Assembly: GCF_038900055.1 (NCBI RefSeq)
Contig: NZ_JBBMQM010000001.1
Span: 2,356,001 to 2,420,000 of the forward strand
Direction: 5' to 3'
DNA: 64,000 nt
Origin: Henriciella sp. AS95
GTDB taxonomy: Bacteria > Pseudomonadota > Alphaproteobacteria > Caulobacterales > Hyphomonadaceae
Shown: positions 30,112 to 37,508 of the stretch, in pieces
Layout of the letters: every line of letters starts with the position of its first letter
How positions within the stretch are numbered: the first letter of the stretch is position 1
The notes under the pieces: model-generated
The model's input: the letters and a program-made list of their open reading frames with translations, nothing else
What the model was told of the DNA's origin: nothing
The model's database searches: none
Translations under genes and position numbers: made by a program

Positions 30112-30138
30112 GACGGAGGGCTTTATAGGCCCTCCGTC
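30112..30138 (-). promoter_or_regulatory. Hairpin between the MarR-type gene and the small barrel gene start
   Basis: A perfect 10-base stem (GACGGAGGGC / GCCCTCCGTC) with a 7-base loop ends one base before the ATG at 30110. There is no T tract on the minus strand, so it is a poor intrinsic terminator. The stem holds the only Shine-Dalgarno-like GGAGGG nearby. It could block translation of the barrel gene or partly end the regulator's transcript. Confidence 0.5.
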
Positions 30139-30163
30139 ACACGTTGAAAAGCTTGCGCTTAAA

Positions 30164-30658
30164 TTAGAGCCGGAAACGGATCTGGTCGGACCAGAAGCGC
30201 TCGAGACGGGAAACCGTCTTGTTGAGCTGCGTCAAGTCGTTCGGACGGACGCTCGCAGTCGGCTCAAGTGCGTTTGCTTGCTTGGCAAAGAGGCCTTCGA
30301 CACGTTCGCGCACCTTGTGACCGCGCTCTGTGAGCCGCAGGTGAACGGTGCGCTTGTCGGCTTCAGAGCGCGCTTGCAGCAGGTAGCCACCCTCCTGAAG
30401 CTTCTTGATGTTGTAAGATAGGCTCGTGCCTGCGAATGCACCGCGAGCCCGCAGCGTCGAAGCTGGCGTTTCACCATCCCCGATTTCATAAAGAAGCAGA
30501 GCTTGCACACCCGTCAGGTGACGCTCACCACCCCGCTCCAAGTCGTCTTTGACGACGTCGTGCAGACGGCGATGAGCCTGCTCAAGCAGGGAAAGAGATT
30601 TCAGAAAAGATTCAGCGACCGTGTCTTCACTGGTCACTGCTTGCGCAGCGTTGTTCAT
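30164..30658 (-). CDS. MarR-family regulator, LdtR-like
   Basis: A 164-residue winged-helix regulator. The core (LTGVQALLLYEIGD, TLRARGAFAGTSLSYNIKKL, RSEADKRTVHLRLTERGHKV) matches the LdtR-type MarR proteins of alphaproteobacteria, one of which controls an L,D-transpeptidase and osmotic tolerance in Liberibacter and Sinorhizobium. Helix-turn-helix and wing are complete. The ATG at 30658 has GGTGG 6 bases upstream; GTG or ATG codons up to 30676 are alternatives. Upstream there is a direct repeat TTCGTTAA (30725-30732 and 30756-30763), spaced three helical turns, that could be an operator. Confidence 0.82.
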   Translation of the reverse strand: MNNAAQAVTSEDTVAESFLKSLSLLEQAHRRLHDVVKDDLERGGERHLTGVQALLLYEIGDGETPASTLRARGAFAGTSLSYNIKKLQEGGYLLQARSEADKRTVHLRLTERGHKVRERVEGLFAKQANALEPTASVRPNDLTQLNKTVSRLERFWSDQIRFRL

Positions 30659-30985
30659 TTGTACCACCATCATCACTCAACTTTTGTTGTAGTTTGATTA
30701 GAGTTACGCCCATCTTCCTGATATTTCGTTAAACATGACCGTTCTGGACGCTCACTTCGTTAACAAAACGGGCAATTTTCATTAAATTTGAATGGTCGCA
30801 GAACCGAAAATTGGCAGCCCTGCTGCTATTGAGCGTTGAATTTGGACGGGAAGGAACGCTTTCTACGTTCCGCATCGTTGACTGCAGATGGAAGCCAACA
30901 GCTCAGTGTAGGTTTGGCCGCAAATCGCAGTAAGTCGTTGTTCCAGATTAAATCCCGCGCAACCAAATCAGGATAGTTAGCGCCC
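30659..30985. other. Intergenic region between the MarR-type gene and the PilZ gene
   Basis: About 325 bases between divergent starts. It holds the direct repeat TTCGTTAA at 30725-30732 and 30756-30763, and a 6-base hairpin (GGAACG/CGTTCC) at 30853-30871. No RNA gene or clear sigma-70 promoter was identified. Confidence 0.4.
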
Positions 30986-31261
30986 ATGGAAGAACATCGC
31001 GAATATGTCCGGTTCCAGGTAAATACATCGGGCACCCTGATCCTTGAGAATGGGTTCAAGATTTCGTTTGTCGTAAAAGATCTTTCGCAGCGCGGAGCAA
31101 AGCTGCTGCTGTCCAACTCAGTTGTTGTTCCCGAAAATTTCGTGATCGAAATTGTGAGCCCTGATCGTCAGAAAATTAAGAAGTGCAAAGCGATCAAGCA
31201 ATGGCAACGCGGTCCCCTGCTCGGCGTCCGCTTGCTGTCTTCGGAAACCATCGCTCTATAG
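30986..31261 (+). CDS. PilZ domain protein
   Basis: A 91-residue single PilZ domain, the cyclic-di-GMP receptor fold. The first motif is REYVR (RxxxR form) near the N-terminus and the second is DLSQRGAKLLL, where the D-x-S-x-x-G pattern is kept. Ligand binding is therefore plausible. The last strands run LLGVRLLSSE. It lies just before the GNAT, hemB and dacB genes on the same strand, but no functional relation is clear. No Shine-Dalgarno sequence is evident before the ATG. Confidence 0.85.
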   Translation: MEEHREYVRFQVNTSGTLILENGFKISFVVKDLSQRGAKLLLSNSVVVPENFVIEIVSPDRQKIKKCKAIKQWQRGPLLGVRLLSSETIAL

Positions 31262-31280
31262 AAATCTGGGAGCCGAGCCC

Positions 31281-31829
31281 ATTCACGATATAAAGATCGG
31301 CCCCGCCGGACCATCCGACATCTCTCGATTAATCGAGCTCGACCTTGCCGCAGGACAGCTATTCGCTCCGACCGGCTTGTTGAGCGAAGAGGCGTTACAA
31401 GACCATGTCCCGCTGGATGTGCTTGAGGAGGCCATGCGGTCTGAGCGTCTCGACGTCGCGAGGGACGATACCGGGCATGCTATCGGCTTTACGCTCGTCT
31501 CTATCGCGCCATCCGGCCTGTACTTGGATCAGGTGAGCGTGCATCCCGACCATGGTAAGAAGGGCATCGGCACGCTCCTGATGAATAACCTGACCTCGAA
31601 GGCTCGCAAGCTTGGCCAGCCGCAGATTATTCTTTCGACCTTCAGGGATGTACCTTGGAATGCACCTTTTTATGCAAGACTGGGCTACCGAATAATCCGA
31701 AAACAGGACTACCAGCCCTTCATGATTGAAATTGAAACGGCGCAACGTCCCTTTATGGACGTTTCGAAGAGAGTTTTCATGAGAAAGCGTGTTCGCAAGA
31801 GCTTCATTCGCGCTAATAGGAACGCATGA
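31281..31829 (+). CDS. GNAT family N-acetyltransferase, probable AUU start
   Basis: A GNAT acetyltransferase of about 182 residues using acetyl-CoA. The conserved acetyl-CoA region is YLDQVSVHPDHGKKGIGTLL, followed by FYARLGYRI. The first strand and helix of the domain (IKIGPAGPSDISRLIELD) are encoded upstream of any ATG, GTG or TTG. The frame has none from its last stop at 31155 to TTG at 31374, which would remove about 31 residues of the domain. GGGAG at 31268-31272 is 8 bases before an in-frame ATT at 31281, the start proposed here. The stop overlaps the hemB ATG (ATGA). Substrate unknown. Confidence 0.75.
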   Translation: MHDIKIGPAGPSDISRLIELDLAAGQLFAPTGLLSEEALQDHVPLDVLEEAMRSERLDVARDDTGHAIGFTLVSIAPSGLYLDQVSVHPDHGKKGIGTLLMNNLTSKARKLGQPQIILSTFRDVPWNAPFYARLGYRIIRKQDYQPFMIEIETAQRPFMDVSKRVFMRKRVRKSFIRANRNA

Positions 31830-32830
31830 CTTCACCATTTCCCCAGACTTTTCCAAACACCCGCCTTCGCCGCCTCCGCCAGGCCGGCTGGATCAGGACG
31901 CTGAGCGCAGAACATGTTCTGACGCCCTCTGACCTCATCTGGTCGATGGTTGTACATGACGGAGCGGAGCCCCGAATTCCGGTCGGCTCAATGCCAGATC
32001 TCTATCGCCTCAACGTCGCTGAGGCTGCCAAAGCCGCGCGCAAGGCCGAAAGTCTCGGCATACCCGCTATCGCAGTCTTCCCTCACATCAATCCGGACCG
32101 GAAAGATGAGCGCGGACAGGAAGCCCTGAATCCATCCGGCCTGGTGCCAGAAGTCATAAAGGCCATGAAGGACGCAGCCCCAGATGTTGGGATCATCTGC
32201 GATGTGGCGCTGGACCCCTATACATCCCACGGCCACGACGGCCTGGTCGATGAGAATGGCTACGTGCTGAACGACACAACGACCGACATTCTCGTTCAAC
32301 AGGCGCTAGTTCAGGCTGACGCCGGCGCGGACGTTGTTGCCCCGTCGGATATGATGGACGGGCGCATCGGTGCCATCAGACAGGCATTAGAGGAGGAAGG
32401 ACACGTCAACACAATGATCCTGTCCTACGCCGCCAAATACGCCAGTGGCTTCTACGGGCCCTACCGCGATGCGATCGGTTCAGCGACGGCCCTCAAAGGC
32501 GACAAGAAGACCTATCAGCAAAATCCGGCGAACTCGGACGAGGCCCTGCGTGAAGTGGCTATGGATATTGCTGAAGGCGCTGACATGGTCATGGTGAAAC
32601 CTGGCCTTCCCTATCTCGATATTGTTCGCCGGGTTTCGGAGACTTTTGCGATCCCGACAATCGCCTTCCAGGTCTCGGGGGAATATGCGCAAATCAAAGC
32701 GGCTGGTGACCGCGGCTGGATTGATGGCGAACGCGTCATGATGGAAACTCTGGTTTCATTCAAACGTGCAGGCGCCGCCGGTGTGATTACCTACTTTGCC
32801 GAGCAGGCTGCAGAGCTGTTGAACGCCTGA
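31826..32830 (+). CDS. hemB: Porphobilinogen synthase (delta-aminolevulinic acid dehydratase)
   Basis: A 334-residue enzyme condensing two 5-aminolevulinate molecules to porphobilinogen in haem synthesis. The two active-site Lys are in SYAAKYASGFYGPYRDA and VMVKPGLPYLD. The metal region reads CDVALDPYTSHGHDG, with Asp where zinc enzymes have Cys, so it should be of the magnesium-dependent class common in alphaproteobacteria. The ATG overlaps the GNAT stop by 4 bases and the stop overlaps the dacB ATG by 1 base, indicating an operon. Confidence 0.96.
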   Translation: MTSPFPQTFPNTRLRRLRQAGWIRTLSAEHVLTPSDLIWSMVVHDGAEPRIPVGSMPDLYRLNVAEAAKAARKAESLGIPAIAVFPHINPDRKDERGQEALNPSGLVPEVIKAMKDAAPDVGIICDVALDPYTSHGHDGLVDENGYVLNDTTTDILVQQALVQADAGADVVAPSDMMDGRIGAIRQALEEEGHVNTMILSYAAKYASGFYGPYRDAIGSATALKGDKKTYQQNPANSDEALREVAMDIAEGADMVMVKPGLPYLDIVRRVSETFAIPTIAFQVSGEYAQIKAAGDRGWIDGERVMMETLVSFKRAGAAGVITYFAEQAAELLNA

Positions 32831-34290
32831 TGATGAGCAGATGGCTCAGTCGCGCCTGTCGGTCGTTACTAATCGTCGGCGCTTGTACGAGTTTTCTGGT
32901 CGCCGCGCCGATACAGGCTCAAACGCCAAGCGCTAATGACGAGATCAAGGATCTCGACCTCAAAGGCGGCAATATTGGCATCTCCGTTGTCCGGCTCGAC
33001 GGCACGCCTGTCCTGGAGACGAACGCGCAACGCCGTTTCCTGCCAGCGTCCAGCCAAAAGCTACTGACAACCATCGCAGCGTTCCATTTTCTGGGGGATT
33101 TTGAAAATTCCGGGTGGCCCCGAGGAACCGTTCTCACCGTTGAATCAAGTGCGACCGACGCCGAGCGTCCTAACGTGCGCCTGATTGGCACTGGCGACGT
33201 CACCCTGTCTGTTGCACCAGACTGCCAACTCAATTGCCTCTCGACGCTCGCAGAAACTCTGGCAAGTTCGGACTTCGACGAAATTGGGTCTGTGATTGTC
33301 GATGACACGCTGTTTCGCCCACCCTACCGGCCGGATGGCTGGAGCCATGACGACCTCAAATTCGCTTATGGTGCTGCAGTTTCCGCGCTCAGCGCTGATC
33401 GTGGAGAAGCGGCCGCCAGGATCTCAGCGCCGCGCCAATCCTCCGCAAGTCCGCTGTTTTCCTGGACGTCATACCCTGCTTTCGAAACGGATGTGTCCGC
33501 AGTCACCATGAACAGCGGTAGCCAGGAACTCGAATTGGACCTGCAAGCGGGCTCAAACCTGGCGGTTTTCAGTGGAAACCTGCCGCCCGGCACGACCCTC
33601 CCGCTTCGATTTGGCCTCGCTGACCCAACCAATTATGTGGGTCAGGTCTTTCGGGCGATGCTGATTGAACGGGGTGTAAATGTTACCGGCGGCGTCGTCC
33701 GATCGTCGCCCAATTCCGAAGCCGGCCATAACAGCCGCGTGGAACTTGCTCGTTATGCGCTGCCGACTCCCAACCCGTCAGAAACGATCGAAGCGATCCT
33801 GCACGAAAGCAGCAACATCGATAGCGAAGTCCTGCTGCAGCACATTTCATTGACTTTGGCCGATCGCACCCCGGAATCTGGAATTTGGCTAGTCGAACAC
33901 ATTCTGGCCGAAGCCGGGGCTGAAGACTACGAATACGATGTCGCTGACGGATCCGGTCTTTCGGTTTACAACCGCTTATCACCCGGCGCCATGACGAGCG
34001 CCCTCAGCTGGGCGAGCCAGCAGGAATGGTATGAAGCCTGGTACCCGCTCATTGCCGCCAATGGCGAGGACGGGACGTTATCGAGGCGTTTTGTTGCGTC
34101 TTTTCTACCCGGAATGATCCGCGCGAAAACGGGCAGCGTCTATGGAACTGACGCACTTGCTGGATACTTCACGGCGGCCAGCGGCGAACAGTATGCCTTC
34201 GCCGTATTCATCAACGATTCCGGCCTCACGCATCGTCAGGCGCGCCGCATCATCGATGATTTGGTGCTTGGCTTCGTTCGGGACCTCTGA
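32830..34290 (+). CDS. dacB: D-alanyl-D-alanine carboxypeptidase/endopeptidase (PBP4 type)
   Basis: A 486-residue exported S13 family peptidase that trims or cuts peptidoglycan crosslinks. The signal peptide spans 1-30 (APIQAQ). The active-site tetrad SSQK (Ser nucleophile, Lys base), SSN in HESSNIDSE, DGSGLS and KTGS are all present. The extra domain of about 150 residues between the first and second motifs is typical of PBP4. It overlaps the hemB stop by one base (TGATG). It converges on the DUF1801 gene with one base between. Confidence 0.92.
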   Translation: MMSRWLSRACRSLLIVGACTSFLVAAPIQAQTPSANDEIKDLDLKGGNIGISVVRLDGTPVLETNAQRRFLPASSQKLLTTIAAFHFLGDFENSGWPRGTVLTVESSATDAERPNVRLIGTGDVTLSVAPDCQLNCLSTLAETLASSDFDEIGSVIVDDTLFRPPYRPDGWSHDDLKFAYGAAVSALSADRGEAAARISAPRQSSASPLFSWTSYPAFETDVSAVTMNSGSQELELDLQAGSNLAVFSGNLPPGTTLPLRFGLADPTNYVGQVFRAMLIERGVNVTGGVVRSSPNSEAGHNSRVELARYALPTPNPSETIEAILHESSNIDSEVLLQHISLTLADRTPESGIWLVEHILAEAGAEDYEYDVADGSGLSVYNRLSPGAMTSALSWASQQEWYEAWYPLIAANGEDGTLSRRFVASFLPGMIRAKTGSVYGTDALAGYFTAASGEQYAFAVFINDSGLTHRQARRIIDDLVLGFVRDL

Positions 34291-34291
34291 G

Positions 34292-34726
34292 TCACTCTTC
34301 CCAGGTCTCGTACTTCGCGCGCATATATTGGATGCCATGCTTGATGATCTCCCGCAGGACATCTTCATCCACGTCGGCCAGCTTGTTGATATATAGGCAA
34401 GATTTGCCGAGCTTGTGTTTTCCGAGCTGTTCTAATTGGGCCTCAAGGCCGGAATACCCCGACAGAATATAGATGGCGAGGTTCGACTTTCGCGGCGAAA
34501 ACCCGGTGAGCAGGAAGTCGCCTTCGCGACCACTTTCATACTTATAATGGTAGCGACCATAACCAATTATGCTCGGTCCCCACATTTTCGGTTCCAGGTT
34601 CGTGACCTCTGCGAAGATCTTGAGCAGGCGCTTTGCGTCGTCCCGTCGAGTTTTATTCTCTACCGAGTCTATAAATGCGGTCGGAGACTGCGCTGTCGGT
34701 TTGGTCTTGTTTTCAGCCTTGCCCAT
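34292..34726 (-). CDS. DUF1801 domain protein
   Basis: A 144-residue protein of the DUF1801 (YdhG-like) family, small cytosolic alpha/beta proteins of unknown function. Recognisable are MWGPSIIGYGRYHYKYESG, the FSPRKSNLAIYIL strand and LGKHKLGKSCLYINKL. It lies downstream of the DUF389 gene on the same strand with 3 bases between, so probably in one transcript with it and the dehydrogenase gene. No catalytic motif is known. Confidence 0.82.
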   Translation of the reverse strand: MGKAENKTKPTAQSPTAFIDSVENKTRRDDAKRLLKIFAEVTNLEPKMWGPSIIGYGRYHYKYESGREGDFLLTGFSPRKSNLAIYILSGYSGLEAQLEQLGKHKLGKSCLYINKLADVDEDVLREIIKHGIQYMRAKYETWEE

Positions 34727-34729
34727 TCA

Positions 34730-35728
34730 TCACCCCAGATCGACAGCTTTGCCGAGGTCAAGAACGATGATGAGAACGATCAACACGATCAACAAAGCAA
34801 CCGATAGCCCCACATTGAGCCAAAAAGCGCGATCCGCATTCTGTTGATCGATCCATCCGCGAGGCTTGATTTGCTTCAGACGGAACACCGCCAATGCCGA
34901 TACAAGCAGGCAGACAATGTTGAGGAAAAGAAGCGTGGCCGATCGTGATGCCAGGGTCCACTCACCCGCTCCAAGGAAAAGCCCGAGGGCCGCACCCGGC
35001 GGCAGCAGCGCAGCAGCGACCATGACGCCGACCAGCACGGCCGCCTTACCTTGAGCCATGGAGAGGGCAGCAGCACCACCAGCGGCCAAAGCCAATGCAA
35101 CACTATCGAGACGCACCTGAGTTCGCGAAATCAATTGCTGGCTCTCTAGATTAAGAGGCAGCACAAATGAGAGTGCGAACGCAACCAGAAGCGCAATTCC
35201 CAATCCTGCGGCGAGCGTTTTGCCAGACTCTCTCAGCAGGGTCATATTCCCAAGCCCGCTACCGAGCGCAAACCCCAGGATCGGGCCCAGGAGCGGGGCA
35301 ATAACCATCGCGCCGATGACCGCAGCGACCCCATTCGAATTCATCCCGATCGCGGCCACCACCGTCGACAGGCCCGACAGGATCAGAAAATCCGTGGTCA
35401 GAGCCGCATCCCGGGTGACATCGTCGAGCAACTCTTCTCTCAGGACAGCCAGATTTGCTTTCTTGTCTTCTTCCTCGAGCGGCTCGGGTGTGGGTATGAC
35501 GGCTTCGATAGGAATCATCGTCACCCGCCAGTCATTGCACGTCTCAAGAGCCGTGTAGATGGCATCACTAAGCGCCTGCGAGCGACCATCGTGCATGATC
35601 ACTTTCAGATACATGCGGTCTTCCTGGTGGACGTCGAATTGCACCCAGTCGACCGGCTCAAAAGCCTTGATCGCCCGCAGCACTGTATCGCTATCGCGTC
35701 GTTTGAGATGAACTTCTAGCTGGCGCAC
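34730..35728 (-). CDS. DUF389 family membrane protein (TIGR00341-like)
   Basis: A 332-residue membrane protein of unknown function. A soluble N-terminal domain (about 1-120) is followed by the DUF389 core with about six membrane segments and the family motif AAIGMNSNGVAAVIGAMVIAPLLGP split over a helix pair (about 145-170). A second Gly/Ala-rich pair contains LLPPGAALGLFLG. The start is GTG at 35728, two bases after the dehydrogenase stop. The family may be a transporter or channel but has no established substrate. Confidence 0.82.
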   Translation of the reverse strand: MRQLEVHLKRRDSDTVLRAIKAFEPVDWVQFDVHQEDRMYLKVIMHDGRSQALSDAIYTALETCNDWRVTMIPIEAVIPTPEPLEEEDKKANLAVLREELLDDVTRDAALTTDFLILSGLSTVVAAIGMNSNGVAAVIGAMVIAPLLGPILGFALGSGLGNMTLLRESGKTLAAGLGIALLVAFALSFVLPLNLESQQLISRTQVRLDSVALALAAGGAAALSMAQGKAAVLVGVMVAAALLPPGAALGLFLGAGEWTLASRSATLLFLNIVCLLVSALAVFRLKQIKPRGWIDQQNADRAFWLNVGLSVALLIVLIVLIIVLDLGKAVDLG

Positions 35729-35729
35729 C

Positions 35730-36596
35730 TCAAGACTCGGTTTTCTTCAGGCGTGCAATGAGGCTCGAGGTATCCCAGCGCCGGCCACCTGCAGCCTGCA
35801 CGTCCGCATAAAACTGATCGACCAAAGCCGTTACCGGTAAAGACGCGCCGGCCGAATTGCCCGCCGTCAGGGCGATACGAAGGTCCTTTCGCATCCAGTC
35901 GACAGCAAAGCCGTGTTCGAATTCTCGCTCCGACATCGTCTTCCAGCGGTTCTCCATCTGCCAGCTTTGCGCCGCGCCACCGGAGATTGCTTCAATGACT
36001 TTCGCAACGTCCAGTCCGTTCGCTTCGGCGAAGTGAATACCTTCTGACAAACCTTGCACGATACCGGCGATACAAATCTGGTTCACGGACTTAGCGAGCT
36101 GGCCTGCCCCGCTCTCCCCAATGTGCGTTATCCGCGAGCCATACGACTTCATGACGGGTCGAGCCTTGTCCATCGCGGTTTCATCGCCGCCGCACATAAT
36201 TGTCAGTTTGCCGTTTTCCGCACCGGCCTGGCCGCCTGATATCGGCGCATCAATGAAACTCGCCCCGCGCTTTTGGCAACGCTCATTCAGGCGGCGAGCC
36301 AAGTCCGCACTCGCGGTCGTGTGATCAACGACTACCATACCTGCAGCGAGATTGGGCTCAATCGCATCAAATACGGCTTCGACATCTGGATCGTCGCCGA
36401 GACAGAGAAACACGAACTCCTTGCCGAATACAGCAGTCGCCGCATCCGTTTCCGATTCCCCCTTATACTTGCTTGCCCAGGTTTTCGATTTCGATGCCGT
36501 CCGGTTCCAGACGCTGACATCGTGTCCGCTTCTGGAAAGGTGACCTGCCATAGGGAAGCCCATCACCCCGAGCCCCAAAAACGCGCACTTGCTCAT
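35730..36596 (-). CDS. NAD(P)-dependent beta-hydroxyacid dehydrogenase (3-hydroxyisobutyrate dehydrogenase family)
   Basis: A 288-residue enzyme of the 3-hydroxyisobutyrate / tartronate semialdehyde reductase / GLYR1 family. The NAD(P)-binding site is FLGLGVMGFPMAGHL, the substrate signature is DAPISGGQAGAENG, and the catalytic Lys is in GAGQLAKSVNQI. HGFAVDWMRKDL is the family C-terminal motif. The ATG at 36596 puts the Rossmann strand at the N-terminus; further in-frame starts up to 36662 are less likely. Substrate not determined: 3-hydroxyisobutyrate, tartronate semialdehyde and succinic semialdehyde are candidates. Confidence 0.85.
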   Translation of the reverse strand: MSKCAFLGLGVMGFPMAGHLSRSGHDVSVWNRTASKSKTWASKYKGESETDAATAVFGKEFVFLCLGDDPDVEAVFDAIEPNLAAGMVVVDHTTASADLARRLNERCQKRGASFIDAPISGGQAGAENGKLTIMCGGDETAMDKARPVMKSYGSRITHIGESGAGQLAKSVNQICIAGIVQGLSEGIHFAEANGLDVAKVIEAISGGAAQSWQMENRWKTMSEREFEHGFAVDWMRKDLRIALTAGNSAGASLPVTALVDQFYADVQAAGGRRWDTSSLIARLKKTES

Positions 36597-36787
36597 ATTC
36601 GCTTGTCCAATCGTCATATTGTTTTCGCTCAAACTAGAGCGGTTGACGCCATTTATCGACACCGGCTGCAGATAAATACCAAAATATCGAGCCCGGTTGG
36701 ATTTGTATCAAATTCGTCAGGATTACGAGAGGAGACCTCAAGACAGACCTGTTAACCACGTTTCCAGATCAGAATGATCGGAAGACT

Positions 36788-37465
36788 ATGGCTGGAAATT
36801 ACGCCTCTTACCGCAGGGCTAGCAGAATGCCCCTCGCTCCCGTCCGCCGCCAAGGCGCATGGAAGCTGGCTTATGCCGATTTTCTGACGGCGCTATGCGC
36901 ATTCTTTCTGGTCATGTGGCTGATACACGGCGCATCCAACGACCAACGTGCGGATATTGCCGGTCAGTTCAGCTCTTCGTCAAAGCTCGAACCACACCTC
37001 ACGACAGTTACGGAGCCTGAAAGCAACCTCATTCTTGAGCAACTTTACGCTTCCAGCTTACTCCAGCAGCATCGAGACAATGTCTTCGTGCAGGCTAACG
37101 ACGGCGGTATTCGCGTTGAGCTCATCGATCTCGAGCGCATGCCACTCTTCAACAAGGGTGAAGCGACACTGAATGATCGCGGAACGCTTGTCATCAACCT
37201 TGCCGCCAAAGCGATAGCAGGCCTCGGCCTCCCGGTAGCCATTGAGGGCCACACCGACAGCGCCCCAATGCTGCGGGCCGGCTATTCTAATTGGGAATTG
37301 TCTTCTGATCGAGCCAACGCGGCGCGCCGTGCCCTGTTAGCTGGCGGCGTCGATGCCTCGCAGATCCGCAGTGTATCAGGCCTCGCAGACACGCGGCCCC
37401 TCGAAGACGGCCGCGCTGACTTGCCTCAAAACCGTCGCTTGAGCATAGTGATTCAAATAGAATAG
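36788..37465 (+). CDS. motB: MotB-like flagellar motor stator protein (short)
   Basis: A 225-residue stator protein. A basic N-terminus leads into one membrane helix, KLAYADFLTALCAFFLVMWL, containing the conserved proton-binding Asp. The C-terminal OmpA-like peptidoglycan-binding domain has IEGHTDSAP, LSSDRANAARR and LPQNRRLSI. The linker is short, so the protein is shorter than typical MotB (about 250-310). No motA is next to it; motA and motB are also unlinked in Caulobacter. TTAACC at 36752 is a CtrA half-site 36 bases before the ATG. A TolR-like or chemotaxis-independent role cannot be excluded. Confidence 0.8.
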   Translation: MAGNYASYRRASRMPLAPVRRQGAWKLAYADFLTALCAFFLVMWLIHGASNDQRADIAGQFSSSSKLEPHLTTVTEPESNLILEQLYASSLLQQHRDNVFVQANDGGIRVELIDLERMPLFNKGEATLNDRGTLVINLAAKAIAGLGLPVAIEGHTDSAPMLRAGYSNWELSSDRANAARRALLAGGVDASQIRSVSGLADTRPLEDGRADLPQNRRLSIVIQIE

Positions 37466-37508
37466 ATCCGCGGATCCATAGGGGTCGGGATACAGGCGAG
37501 GAGGCCGA

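Noticed and set aside
30944-30960. TTAA-N7-GCAAC before the PilZ gene as a CtrA box
   Set aside because: The second half matches poorly.
36752-36757. TTAACC as a full CtrA site before motB
   Set aside because: Only a half-site; no second TTAA at the required spacing on either strand.
37464-37476. Palindrome GATCCGCGGATC after motB
   Set aside because: Too short and without a T tract to be a terminator; single occurrence and no factor recognised.
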